From: Streptomyces antibioticus
GTDB lineage: Bacteria; Actinomycetota; Actinomycetes; Streptomycetales; Streptomycetaceae
Direction of reading: 5' to 3'
Assembly (NCBI RefSeq): GCF_001514065.1
Contig: NZ_KQ948422.1
Location: 1,116,001 to 1,180,000 of the forward strand
DNA length: 64,000 nucleotides
In this document: positions 53,367 to 63,176 of the stretch, in pieces
How the letters are laid out: every line of letters starts with the position of its first letter
How positions within the stretch are numbered: position 1 is the first letter of the stretch
Translations under genes and position numbers: made by a program
Notes under the pieces: generated by a model
Seen by the model: only the letters and a program-made list of their open reading frames with translations
Database searches by the model: none
Told to the model about the DNA's origin: nothing

Positions 53367-54300
53367 TCAGGCCGGCAGTACCGCCAGCCAATCGGTGAGG
53401 ATCCGGTTCACCTCGGAGGGGCGTTCCTGCTGGATCCAGTGGCCGCAGCCGTCGAGGATGTGGGACGAGACCAGTCCGGGAAGCGCGACCGGATAGGCGT
53501 CGATCGCATCGGCGAGCCAGGTCGTGGACGCGTCCAGGCTGCCGCCGACGAACAGGGACGGCTGGATGACCGGGGCACCGTCGAAGGCGGCGAGATCCTC
53601 CCAGTCGCGGTCCATGTTCCGGTAACGGTTGAGCGCGCCGGTCAGGCCCGTGCGCTCGAACTCCCCCGCGTAGAAGTCGAGTTCGTGCTCCCCGAGCCAC
53701 CCGGGCAGCGGGCCGCGCGGGAACCGGTCGCGCAGCGTCCCGCCCTTGCTGACGAAGTACGGTGCGGGAGCGCCGGGTGGGGCCATGGTGTCGGCGGACA
53801 GTGCCGCGTAGAAGCCCGCGAGCCAACCCCGCACATCGGGTTCGATCTCGGCCTCGGCACGGCCCGGCTCCTGGAAGTAGGAGACGTAGAACTCCTCTCC
53901 CCCGCCGAACTCCCCTTCACCGCCGCGCTCTTCCGCTCCGCCCATCCGGGCGAAGAGGTCGCTGGGGCGGGGTCCGCCGCGCGGGGCGTACGGCACGCTC
54001 AGCAGTCCCACCGCCCGGAAGACGTCCGGCCTGAGCAGGGCGGAGTTCGCGGCGATGGCCGCGCCCCAGTCATGGCCGACGACCACCGCCGACTCCTCGC
54101 CCAGGGCGTGCACCACCGCGACGCTGTCCTCCACCAGGTCGAGCATCCGGTACGCGTCCACGGCGGTGGGCTTGGCCGAGCGCCCGTAGCCCCGGACGTC
54201 GACGGCGACCGCCCGGTACCCCGCCGCCGCGAGCCCGGGCAGCTGATGGCGCCAGGAGTACCAGGATTCCGGAAAGCCGTGAACGAGCAGCACCAGGCAA
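53367..54300 (-). pseudogene. 5'-truncated epoxide hydrolase (alpha/beta hydrolase)
   Basis: From LVLLVHGFPESWYSWRHQLP onward this is a complete EphB-type epoxide hydrolase with nucleophile VVGHDWGAAI, acid region FVGGSLDAST and GCGHWIQQER. The normal 25 or so residues before VLLVHGF (first beta strands) are missing. The preceding codons (RAYERLIC) are unrelated and reach back to the HPPD stop at 54319. The first usable start is GTG 54293, which would delete two strands. It looks like a deletion or recombination junction close behind hpd. Residual function is doubtful. Confidence 0.65.
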
Positions 54301-54318
54301 ATCAGGCGCTCGTAGGCC

Positions 54319-55527
<1,209 letters not shown>

Positions 55528-55699
55528 TCATCCCTTTCGGTGTGCGCGTCACCACGTGGCGGTAGAACACACCGGGACCCCTCGCCTGCACAAGAGTCGC
55601 CTCTCAGGCTGTTCAAGCTGCTCAGTTTGCCTCGTCCTGCACGGCTTTCTCTGGGCAATATGACCAGTCGGGAGGGAATGTTCGAGTGGTCGGACGCCG

Positions 55700-56371
55700 T
55701 CAGGCCGTGCCCAGCGACGACAGCCGCGCGGCCGCCGCCTTCACGGCTGCGGCGACCGATTCGACATCGAACTCGTGCATGGCCACCACTCCGACCGAGG
55801 CGCCCGCCGCGCCCGGCGCCGCGAAGCCCGCGGCGATCCCGGTGGCGCCCTGCTGAAGCTGGCCCGAGGTGACGCTGTAGCCCAGCTCCCTGGCCCGCAC
55901 GATCTCCTCCGGCTCGTCCGGCAGCGGTGGCTGCGACGCGAGGATGGCGACGCCGTTCGCCCCGCGCTCCAACGGATGCCGGACACCGATGCGGTAGCCC
56001 ACCTGGACCGGGCCGTGCTGAACCGTCGGCTGCGCACCCGCCACCGGGACACACTCGCGCGCGCCGTGCGCCAGCGTCAGGAAGGCGGAGGCACCGGTGG
56101 CGTCGGCGAGTTCCTGGAGCACCGGCTGGGCCACCAGCACCAGCTGCTGCTGGAACCGCCCCGCCAGCGTGGCGGCGCCGGCCCCGAGCCGCACCCGCTT
56201 GCCCTGCCGTGAGACCAGCAGGTGCTCCTCCAGCGTCTGCACGATCCGGTACGCGACGGCCCGGTCGATCTCCAGCTGCGCCGCCAGGTCCGCCACCGTC
56301 AGCCCCTCGGCCGTCAGAGAGATCAGGTCGAGCGCCCGAAGCCCGCGGTCCAGACCTTGCAGGGTGGCCAT
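55700..56371 (-). CDS. IclR family regulator of homogentisate catabolism
   Basis: About 223 residues. The winged helix is LRALDLISLTAEGLTVADLA, IDRAVAYRIVQTLEEHLLVS. A compact effector domain follows (YRIGVRHPLERGANGVAILA). It is divergent from hmgA, with an overlapping palindrome in the gap, and is followed by hpd on the same strand. It is therefore the probable regulator of both branches, responding to homogentisate or a tyrosine catabolite. The ATG at 56371 has GGAGG 5 nt upstream; an in-frame GTG at 56377 is too close to it. Confidence 0.85.
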   Translation of the reverse strand: MATLQGLDRGLRALDLISLTAEGLTVADLAAQLEIDRAVAYRIVQTLEEHLLVSRQGKRVRLGAGAATLAGRFQQQLVLVAQPVLQELADATGASAFLTLAHGARECVPVAGAQPTVQHGPVQVGYRIGVRHPLERGANGVAILASQPPLPDEPEEIVRARELGYSVTSGQLQQGATGIAAGFAAPGAAGASVGVVAMHEFDVESVAAAVKAAAARLSSLGTA

Positions 56372-56509
56372 CAACACCTCCGAGAGAACGACGGAGCCCC
56401 TTGGGCCGCCACGTTAAGCCACGTCAAACGCGCGGGCGGCGTCCAGGGTGACGGGCCGGACCTTGACTGACCTGTCGCCCCGAACCTACCGTCGACGTGT
56501 CGCTACCAT

Positions 56510-56535
56510 CGCACAAAAACGTGCGCTGAGCGCAC
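56510..56535. promoter_or_regulatory. IclR operator: overlapping palindromes before hmgA
   Basis: GTGCGC-TGA-GCGCAC (56521-56535) is a perfect palindrome, and CGCAC-N6-GTGCG (56510-56525) shares its left arm. They lie 11-36 bp ahead of the hmgA GTG, well placed for repression. The 15-bp form resembles known IclR-type aromatic-catabolism sites. Confidence 0.75.
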
Positions 56536-56545
56536 ACGGAGACTC

Positions 56546-57727
56546 GTGCCGTACTACCACCAGGCGGGGGCGGTTCCGCCGAAACGCCACACCCAGCACC
56601 GGGACCCGGACGGCAACCTCTACTACGAGGAGCTGATGGGCGAGGAGGGCTTCTCCTCGGACTCCTCGCTGCTCTACCACCGGCACATTCCGTCGGCGGT
56701 GCGGGAGTACCGGGTGTGGGAGCTCGGCGACCAGAGCCTGGTCCCGAATCACCCGCTCGTCCCCCGCCATCTCTCCACGCACAAGCTCTTCGCGGACGGC
56801 GGGTCCGGCGTCGACGCGGTGACCGGCCGCAGGCTGCTGCTGGGCAACGAGGACGTACGACTGGCGTACGTCGTGGCCGACACGGTAAGCCCGTACTACC
56901 GCAACGCGATCGGCGACGAGTGTCTGTACGTCGAGGACGGCCACGCGCGCGTGGAGACGGTCTTCGGGGATCTGGAGGTCGGCGACGGCGACTATGTGAT
57001 CGTCCCACGGGCGACCACGTACCGGATCGTCCCGGCCGGCACCGTGCGCGTCTACGCGATCGAGGCCAACTCGCACATCGGCCCCCCGCGCCGCTATCTG
57101 TCCCGGCACGGCCAGCTCCTGGAGCACGCGCCGTACTGCGAGCGGGACTTCCGCCTCCCGGTCGGGCCGCGGCTCGCCGAGGGCGAGAACGTCGAGGTGT
57201 ACATCAAGCACCGCGGCGCGGGCGGGGTCGTGGGCACCGTCCACACACTGCCGCACCACCCCTTCGACGTCGTCGGCTGGGACGGCTGCCTGTACCCGTA
57301 CGTGTTCAGCATCCGTGACTTCGAGCCGATCACCGGCCGGGTCCACCAGCCGCCGCCGGCCCACCAGGTCTTCGAAGGCCACAACTTCGTGATCTGCAAC
57401 TTCGTGCCGCGCAAGGTGGACTACCACCCGCTGGCCGTGCCGGTGCCGTACTACCACTCCAACGTCGACTCCGACGAGGTCATGTTCTACTGCGGCGGCG
57501 ACTACGAGGCGCGCAAGGGGTCCGGGATCGGACAGGGCTCGATCTCCCTGCACCCGGGCGGCCATCCGCACGGCCCGCAGCCGGGGGCGATGGAGCGGTC
57601 GATCGGGGCGGAGTTCTTCGACGAACTCGCCGTCATGGTCGACACCTTCCGTCCCCTCCAGCTCGGCGAGGCCGCCCGCGCGACCGACGACGGGACCTAC
57701 GCCTACTCCTGGGAGCAGAACCGATGA
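56546..57727 (+). CDS. hmgA: Homogentisate 1,2-dioxygenase
   Basis: 393 residues. Fe(II) ligands are carried by the cupin-like C-terminal half (VPYYHSNVDSDEVMFYC, SISLHPGGHPHGPQPGAME). The N-terminal YYEELMGEEGFSSDSSLLYH and GTVHTLPHHPFDVVGWDGC are family signatures. It cleaves homogentisate to maleylacetoacetate. The start is GTG 56546, GGAG 8 nt upstream. The stop overlaps the next gene as ATGA. Confidence 0.95.
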   Translation: MPYYHQAGAVPPKRHTQHRDPDGNLYYEELMGEEGFSSDSSLLYHRHIPSAVREYRVWELGDQSLVPNHPLVPRHLSTHKLFADGGSGVDAVTGRRLLLGNEDVRLAYVVADTVSPYYRNAIGDECLYVEDGHARVETVFGDLEVGDGDYVIVPRATTYRIVPAGTVRVYAIEANSHIGPPRRYLSRHGQLLEHAPYCERDFRLPVGPRLAEGENVEVYIKHRGAGGVVGTVHTLPHHPFDVVGWDGCLYPYVFSIRDFEPITGRVHQPPPAHQVFEGHNFVICNFVPRKVDYHPLAVPVPYYHSNVDSDEVMFYCGGDYEARKGSGIGQGSISLHPGGHPHGPQPGAMERSIGAEFFDELAVMVDTFRPLQLGEAARATDDGTYAYSWEQNR

Positions 57728-58590
57728 CTCCGCAGATCCCGCCGGTGCTCGTCGGCCTGTTCGACGACGCAGCGGTCTTTCCGCCCGGCAGCCTGCCGAT
57801 CGAGGAGGCCGTGCCGGCGCACGTGGCGCACCGTCGAGGCGCTCACGCGGAGCTGGTCGGCGCGTTCGTGCTCGCCGCCAAGGACATCGGCCGGCTCGCC
57901 GAGCTGACCGCCGACCTGCCGGAGGGCTCCTTCGGCCTCTCGGTGACCGTCGCGCTGCCGGGTGTGGCCGAGGCGGTCGCCGCGGCGCGGCGGATTCCGG
58001 CCGTGCGGCTGGTCGGTCTTGAGGTCGCCGTACCGGACGGCGTCGCCGCCGACACGGTCGTACCCGCCCTGGCCGAAGCCATCGACGACGACCCCGACCT
58101 CACCGTGTACGTCGAAGTCCCGCGCGACCACCGCCGTGAGGCACTGCTCGCCGCGCTGGCCGGGACGCCGTGCCTGGCCAAGTTCCGTACCGGCGGCGTC
58201 CGCGCCGAACTCCACCCAGACGAGCACGAACTCGCGGCGGCCGTCCTGGCCGCGACCCGGACCGGGGTGGCGTTCAAGGCGACCGCCGGGCTGCACCACG
58301 CGCTGCGGAACACCGATCCGGAGACCGGCTTCGAGCAGCACGGCTTCCTCAACCTGCTCCTCGCCACCGACGCGGCCCTGAAGGGTGCCGGGGAGGCGGA
58401 GCTGGTCGCGCTGCTGGCCGACCGCGACGGGGACCGGGTCGCCGCGCGGGTGCGCGCTCTGTCGCCCCAAGTCCGTGATGTCTTCCGCTCGTTCGGCACA
58501 TGCTCCGTCGCCGAACCCGCCACCGAGTCGGCCGGCCTCGGTCTCCTGCCCGCCAAGACCGTCGCCGACCTGACCGAGGTGTCCGCATGA
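57724..58590 (+). CDS. Conserved unknown protein of the homogentisate operon
   Basis: 288 residues between hmgA and fahA, with ATGA overlaps on both sides, so strictly co-translated. It appears alpha/beta (repeated strand-helix such as RLVGLEVAVPD and DDPDLTVYVEVPRDHR). Conserved-looking segments are GLFDDAAVFPPGSLPIEEAV, CLAKFRTGGVRAELHPDEHE and GVAFKATAGLHHALRN, with a Lys that could be catalytic. I know no named domain. Because the operon lacks a maleylacetoacetate isomerase, this protein is a candidate for that step or a related repair activity; this is inference only. Confidence 0.7.
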   Translation: MTPQIPPVLVGLFDDAAVFPPGSLPIEEAVPAHVAHRRGAHAELVGAFVLAAKDIGRLAELTADLPEGSFGLSVTVALPGVAEAVAAARRIPAVRLVGLEVAVPDGVAADTVVPALAEAIDDDPDLTVYVEVPRDHRREALLAALAGTPCLAKFRTGGVRAELHPDEHELAAAVLAATRTGVAFKATAGLHHALRNTDPETGFEQHGFLNLLLATDAALKGAGEAELVALLADRDGDRVAARVRALSPQVRDVFRSFGTCSVAEPATESAGLGLLPAKTVADLTEVSA

Positions 58591-59783
58591 CCAGCACCAC
58601 CCAGCCGACCGTCCCGGCCGACTCCCTCTTCGGCCTGACCAACCTGCCCTACGGCGTCTACTCGACGCCCGGCCAGGAGCCGCGCGTGGCGACCCGCTAC
58701 GGCGACCATGTCATCGACCTGGCCGTGCTGCTGGACGACGACGTCTTCGCCCGGCCCAGCCTCAACGCCTTCATGGCGCAGGGCCACGCCCGCTGGGTCG
58801 AGGTCCGCGCCGAGATCACCGAGCGCCTCCGGGGAGAGATCCCCACCGAGGCCGTCCACGACCTGGGCGCGGTGACCCTGCACCTGCCCTTCGAGGTCGC
58901 CGACTACGTCGACTTCTACGCCTCCGAGCACCACGCCTCGAACCTGGGCAGGCTGTTCCGACCGGACAACCCGGACCCGCTGATGCCGAACTGGAAGCAT
59001 CTGCCGGTGGGTTACCACGGCCGTGCGGCCTCCGTCGTCGTCTCGGGCACGGACGTCATCCGCCCCTCCGGGCAGCGCAAGGGCCCCCAGGACCCGGCAC
59101 CGGTCTTCGGTCCCTCGACCCGCCTCGACATCGAGGCCGAGCTCGGTTTCGTCCTCGGGACCGGCAGTGCCATGGGCGAGTCCATCGGCGCCGAGGACGC
59201 GGAACGGCACATCTTCGGGGTGGTGCTCTTCAACGACTGGTCCGCGCGCGACATCCAGGCCTGGGAGTACGTCCCGCTCGGCCCCAACCTGGGCAAGTCG
59301 TTCGCCTCGACCATCTCCCCGTGGGTGGTGCCGCTGCTCGCGCTGGACGCGGCCCGCGTCCCGACTCCGGTGCAGGAACCCGCCGTACTGCCGTATCTGC
59401 GGATGGAACAGCCGTGGGGTCTCGACGTGGACCTCGCCGTGGAGTGGAACGGCCAGGTCGTCTCCCGGCCGCCGTACGCCGCCATGTACTGGTCCCCCGC
59501 CCAGATGCTGGCCCACCAGACCGTCAACGGCGCCCCCTCGCGCACCGGTGACCTGTTCGCGTCCGGCACCATCTCGGGGCCGGAGAAGGAGCAGCGCGGT
59601 GCGTTCATCGAGCTGACCTGGGGCGGCAAGGAGCCGATCACGGTCAACGGCCGGCAGCGCACGTTCCTGGAGGACGGGGACGAGATCGTCCTCACCGCCA
59701 CGGCTCCGGGTGCAGACGGCACCCGCATCGGCTTCGGCGAGGCCCGCGGCCGGATCGTCAGCGGCAAGCGTCGGGAGGCGTGA
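58587..59783 (+). CDS. fahA: Fumarylacetoacetase
   Basis: 398 residues. The catalytic core includes FYASEHHASNLGRLFRPDN, HLPVGYHGRAASVVVSGTDV, IEAELGFVLGTG, FNDWSARDIQAWEYVPLGP and LFASGTISGPEKEQRGAFIE. It hydrolyses fumarylacetoacetate to fumarate and acetoacetate, the last step of tyrosine degradation. It is co-translated with the unknown protein (ATGA overlap at 58587). Confidence 0.95.
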   Translation: MTSTTQPTVPADSLFGLTNLPYGVYSTPGQEPRVATRYGDHVIDLAVLLDDDVFARPSLNAFMAQGHARWVEVRAEITERLRGEIPTEAVHDLGAVTLHLPFEVADYVDFYASEHHASNLGRLFRPDNPDPLMPNWKHLPVGYHGRAASVVVSGTDVIRPSGQRKGPQDPAPVFGPSTRLDIEAELGFVLGTGSAMGESIGAEDAERHIFGVVLFNDWSARDIQAWEYVPLGPNLGKSFASTISPWVVPLLALDAARVPTPVQEPAVLPYLRMEQPWGLDVDLAVEWNGQVVSRPPYAAMYWSPAQMLAHQTVNGAPSRTGDLFASGTISGPEKEQRGAFIELTWGGKEPITVNGRQRTFLEDGDEIVLTATAPGADGTRIGFGEARGRIVSGKRREA

Positions 59784-60137
59784 CGAGCAGGATCCTCAGC
59801 GGCCGAACCCGGCCGGTCATGCATTGATGATGCATCAACAGTGTGATCCGGCCGTCCCCGCGGCCGGGGCGCCGCATCAGGACGCGTCCTCGTCCAGTTT
59901 CGCGATCACCCGTGCGGAAGGCTCGTCCAGGGTGCGCACCTCGGACGGAGTGACATGGTCGAGGAACAGGGGCCCGCACGGCCTCCGCATGGAGCGGTGC
60001 CGCCGCCCCTCCGGCACGTCCGTCAGATGGACCAGTACCGCGAAGTCGGCGGCGGACAGGCTCGACTCCGCCTGCAGCCTGGGTGATGCCGCGCACACAC
60101 CGTCTGAGCTGCACCGCTGCCGTGTTAGCGTCCGGCC
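59784..60137. promoter_or_regulatory. Intergenic region with MarR-type site beside a decayed MarR gene
   Basis: This 354-bp stretch holds the MarR remnant (59877-60088) and TGATGCATCA at 59828-59837, a perfect 10-bp palindrome within TTGATG...CATCAA. Such TTGATGCATCAA-like words are frequent MarR operators. No other gene is seen. Confidence 0.5.
59877..60088 (-). pseudogene. MarR-family gene remnant with internal deletion
   Basis: The frame encodes RLQAESSLSAADFAVLVHLT and DVPEGR, the first helices of a MarR regulator. It then jumps to RHRSMRRP and LFLDHVTPSEVRTLDEPSAR followed by VIAKLDEDAS, the C-terminal dimerisation helix. The recognition helix and wing between them, about 60 residues, are gone. 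No start codon or N-terminal helix is visible. It sits divergent to the P450, which it may once have regulated. Confidence 0.65.
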
Positions 60138-61418
60138 GTGATCCCTGCGGCGCTGGATGCAACCGACCCTCGTGACCCACTCGGTCTGCTCGACCTGTTC
60201 GGCGCCCCGTTCGTCCAGGACCCGTACCCCTGGCTGGACCGCCTGCGATCCGAGTCCCCCGTGCACCACGACCCCGGCACCGGGTTGTGGCTGGTCAGCC
60301 GCTACGCGGACGTGCGCCATGTGCTGATGCACCCGGACACCTTCCTGCCGGACAACGCGCAGAACGCCGTCACCCCTCTGCCCGTCCCCGTGCTGCGCAT
60401 TCTCGTCCGGGCCGGCTTCACGCTGCCGCCCGCGCTGGCCAACAACGGCTCCCCGAGCCATCCCGGACTGCGCCGACTGGTCACCCGGTTCTTCAACGCG
60501 GGGCGCGTCGCGGCCGCTGTGCCGGTGATCGAGCGCATCGCCGACGAACTGCTCCAGCCGGTGCTCTCCGGGCTCGACTCGACCGGCGACGGCGACCTGG
60601 CCTCGTTCGCCCAGACCCTCCCCTGCCGCGTGCTGATGGAACTCCTCGGCGTCCGCGGCATCGACCCGGACACGCTCATCCGCTGGAGCGACGCCTCGCT
60701 GGAGCTGTTCTGGGGCAGGCCCGCGCTCGAACGGCAACGGGAACTGGCCGTACTCGTCGCGGACTTCCACCGGTGGCTCACCGAGACCGTGCGCGGCGGT
60801 TCGGCGCCCGCGGACTCGTTCATCGGCGCTCTCGCCCGCCATCGGCTGCCCGACGGCAGCCTGCTGGACGTGGAGACCGCGGTCGGCATGTGTTTCTTCG
60901 TCTTCATCGCCGGCCAGTCCACCACCGGGCAGCTCATCGCCACCGTGCTGAGCCGGGCGCTGGCCGAGCCCGGCATGTGGCCCCGGGTGGCCGGGGAGGC
61001 GGGTCTGGCCGAGGCCTGGGTGGAAGAGGTGCTGAGGCGGGAGCCGCCGGTGACCACCTGGCGCAGGGTCACCGCGCGGGCCACGGAGGTTTCCGGGGTA
61101 CATCTGCCGGCGGGCGCCGAACTGCTGCTGATGCTGATGGGCAGCGGATCCGACCCGGAGGTCTTCCCGGCCCCGGAACGGATGTGCCCGCACCGGGAGA
61201 ACATCCGCCACCATCTGGCCTTCGGCGTCGGCCGCCACCGGTGCCCGGGGGCGTCCCTGGCGCGCACGGAGGCCGCCGTGGCGCTGCGTACGGCGGCCCG
61301 CCACCTGCCCCGCGTACGGCAGGCGGCGGGATCGTCGGAGACTCCCCTGCTGGGGCTGCTGTCCTTCCGCGCCCCGCTGCGGGTGGCCGTGGAGCAGAAC
61401 ACCACGACAGACGTGTGA
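60138..61418 (+). CDS. Cytochrome P450
   Basis: 426 residues, complete. I-helix oxygen motif AGQST at 258-262, ExxR at 297-300 (EEVLR), heme loop FGVGRHRCPGASLARTE with Cys 369. It is a bacterial class I P450 needing external ferredoxin and reductase, neither of which is nearby. The substrate is unknown. The GTG at 60138 lacks a clear ribosome site, so leaderless translation is possible. Its former MarR regulator appears decayed. Confidence 0.92.
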   Translation: MIPAALDATDPRDPLGLLDLFGAPFVQDPYPWLDRLRSESPVHHDPGTGLWLVSRYADVRHVLMHPDTFLPDNAQNAVTPLPVPVLRILVRAGFTLPPALANNGSPSHPGLRRLVTRFFNAGRVAAAVPVIERIADELLQPVLSGLDSTGDGDLASFAQTLPCRVLMELLGVRGIDPDTLIRWSDASLELFWGRPALERQRELAVLVADFHRWLTETVRGGSAPADSFIGALARHRLPDGSLLDVETAVGMCFFVFIAGQSTTGQLIATVLSRALAEPGMWPRVAGEAGLAEAWVEEVLRREPPVTTWRRVTARATEVSGVHLPAGAELLLMLMGSGSDPEVFPAPERMCPHRENIRHHLAFGVGRHRCPGASLARTEAAVALRTAARHLPRVRQAAGSSETPLLGLLSFRAPLRVAVEQNTTTDV

Positions 61419-61439
61419 ACCGGCCCCTCTACGTCCGCT

Positions 61440-62471
61440 TCAGAGCCCGTCCGCGAGCCGGCGCCGGTCCTCCTCGTCCCACGTCCTGGTGTCGCGCGGC
61501 TCGGTGTACGGCTCCGCGTCCGGTGGGAGGCCGCCGGCGACGGCCCGCTGCCGTGCGGTCTCCGCGTCGAACTCCAGGCCCAGCAGGACGGCCAGGTTGC
61601 TGATCCACAGCCAGACCAGGAACACGATGACGCCGGCCATGGTGCCGTACGTCTTGTTGTACGAGGCGAAACCGGCGACGTACAGCGCGAAGCCGGCGGA
61701 CGCCACCAGCCAGATCAGCAGGGCCAGGACGCTGCCCGGCGTGATCCAGCGGAACCCCTTCACCCGGGCGTTGGGCGTCGCCCAGTACAGAATCGCGATC
61801 ATGATCGTGACCAGCAGGACGAGGACGGGCCACTTGGCGATCGCCCACACCGTCAGCGCCGTGTCGCCCAGTCCGAGTGCGGTCCCGGCCTGGCGGGCCA
61901 GGCCGCCGGTGAAGACCACCATCAGCGCGCTGGCCACCGCCAGCACCATCAGGACGACGGTCACGCCGAGCCGCAGCGGCAGGACCTTCCACACCGGGCG
62001 CCCCTCGGGCATGTCGTAGACGGCGTTGGCGGCGCGGATGAAGGCGGCCACGTAGCCGGATGCCGACCACACCGCCAGCACGAGGCCGACGATCGCCATG
62101 ACCGAGCCGGTGCCGGCCCGGTCCTGCAACTGCTGAACGGCCTGGGTGATGATGTCGCGGGCCGAGCCCGGGGTGAGCTGCCTGAGGTTGTCCAGCACAC
62201 TGTCGGTCGCCGACTTCCCCGCCACACCCAGCAGGGAGACGAGCACCAGCAGGGCCGGGAACAGCGACAGCACCCCGTAGTACGTCAAAGCCGCCGCGCG
62301 GTCGGCGAGTTCGTCGTCCCGGAACTCGCGCAGACTGCCTTTCAGCACCGCGCCCCACGCCTTGGCGGGCAGTTTCGCCGGGGTGTCCGGTGCCCGCTCC
62401 TCCACGTCGGGGGGCGGCCCGACCCGCTCCCCGTCCTCGCGCCCGCTCTTCCTCAGCCTGTTCATGGCCAC
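61440..62471 (-). CDS. YihY/BrkB family inner-membrane protein
   Basis: About 343 residues with six hydrophobic helices. LADRAAALTYYGVLSLFPAL is the family signature, and YWATPNARVKGFRWITPGSV and SYNKTYGTMAGVIVFLVWLW follow. The C-terminal 45 residues are charged and cytoplasmic. The family is often misannotated ribonuclease BN; the true role is unknown. Start GTG 62471 or ATG 62465; ribosome-site support is weak for both. Confidence 0.9.
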   Translation of the reverse strand: MAMNRLRKSGREDGERVGPPPDVEERAPDTPAKLPAKAWGAVLKGSLREFRDDELADRAAALTYYGVLSLFPALLVLVSLLGVAGKSATDSVLDNLRQLTPGSARDIITQAVQQLQDRAGTGSVMAIVGLVLAVWSASGYVAAFIRAANAVYDMPEGRPVWKVLPLRLGVTVVLMVLAVASALMVVFTGGLARQAGTALGLGDTALTVWAIAKWPVLVLLVTIMIAILYWATPNARVKGFRWITPGSVLALLIWLVASAGFALYVAGFASYNKTYGTMAGVIVFLVWLWISNLAVLLGLEFDAETARQRAVAGGLPPDAEPYTEPRDTRTWDEEDRRRLADGL

Positions 62472-62522
62472 CGGGTAACCACCGAGCCCGGCATCACACC
62501 GCGCCCGTCAGGTGGGTGTGGT

Positions 62523-63176
62523 TCACAGGAGGCCCAGGTCACGGGCGTGCAGTGCGGCCTGGGTGCGGTCGCGCAGGGCGAGGCGGGTGAGGATGCGGGA
62601 GATGTGGTTCTTGACGGTGCCCTCGCTGAGATACAGCTGGGCGGCGATCTCCCGGTTGGTCCGGCCGCGCGCCACGAGCCGCAGGATGTCGATCTCCCGT
62701 GGGCTGAGACCGGCGGCGACAGGGGCCGGCCCGGGCGCGGGGGCGGGCAGGGCCGCGGCGAGCCTTCCGGCCACCGAGGCGTCGAGCTGGGTGACTCCCG
62801 CGTGCGCGAGCCGGATCGCGTGCGCGAGTTCCTCGGCCGGCAGGTCCTTGAGCAGATAGCCGCCGGCGCCTGCCCGCAGGGCCTGGACGACGTACTCCTC
62901 GTCGTCGAACGTCGTCAGCATCACGACCCGGCACTTCGGTGCCCGGTCGCGCAGCACGGCGACGGCCGCCACGCCGTCGAGCTCGGGCATCCGTACGTCC
63001 ATCAGCACGACGTCAGGCCGCAGCTCGACCGCCTTCGCCACGGCCTCCCGGCCGTTCACCGCCGTGCCCACGACCGTGATGCCCGGCCGGATCGAGAGCA
63101 GGGCCGCGATGCCGTCCCGGATCAGCTGCTGATCGTCCACCACCAGCACGCGGACCGTCACCGGCTCCTGGCTCAC
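62523..63176 (-). CDS. NarL/LuxR-type response regulator
   Basis: 217 residues. Receiver with DD near 14-15, phospho-acceptor D60 (VVLMDVRMPE) and GGYLLKDLP lysine; C-terminal helix-turn-helix LSPREIDILRLVARGRTNRE, YLSEGTVKNHISRIL. Its GTG start overlaps the kinase stop as GTGA, so it is co-translated with the kinase at 63173. Confidence 0.93.
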   Translation of the reverse strand: MSQEPVTVRVLVVDDQQLIRDGIAALLSIRPGITVVGTAVNGREAVAKAVELRPDVVLMDVRMPELDGVAAVAVLRDRAPKCRVVMLTTFDDEEYVVQALRAGAGGYLLKDLPAEELAHAIRLAHAGVTQLDASVAGRLAAALPAPAPGPAPVAAGLSPREIDILRLVARGRTNREIAAQLYLSEGTVKNHISRILTRLALRDRTQAALHARDLGLL

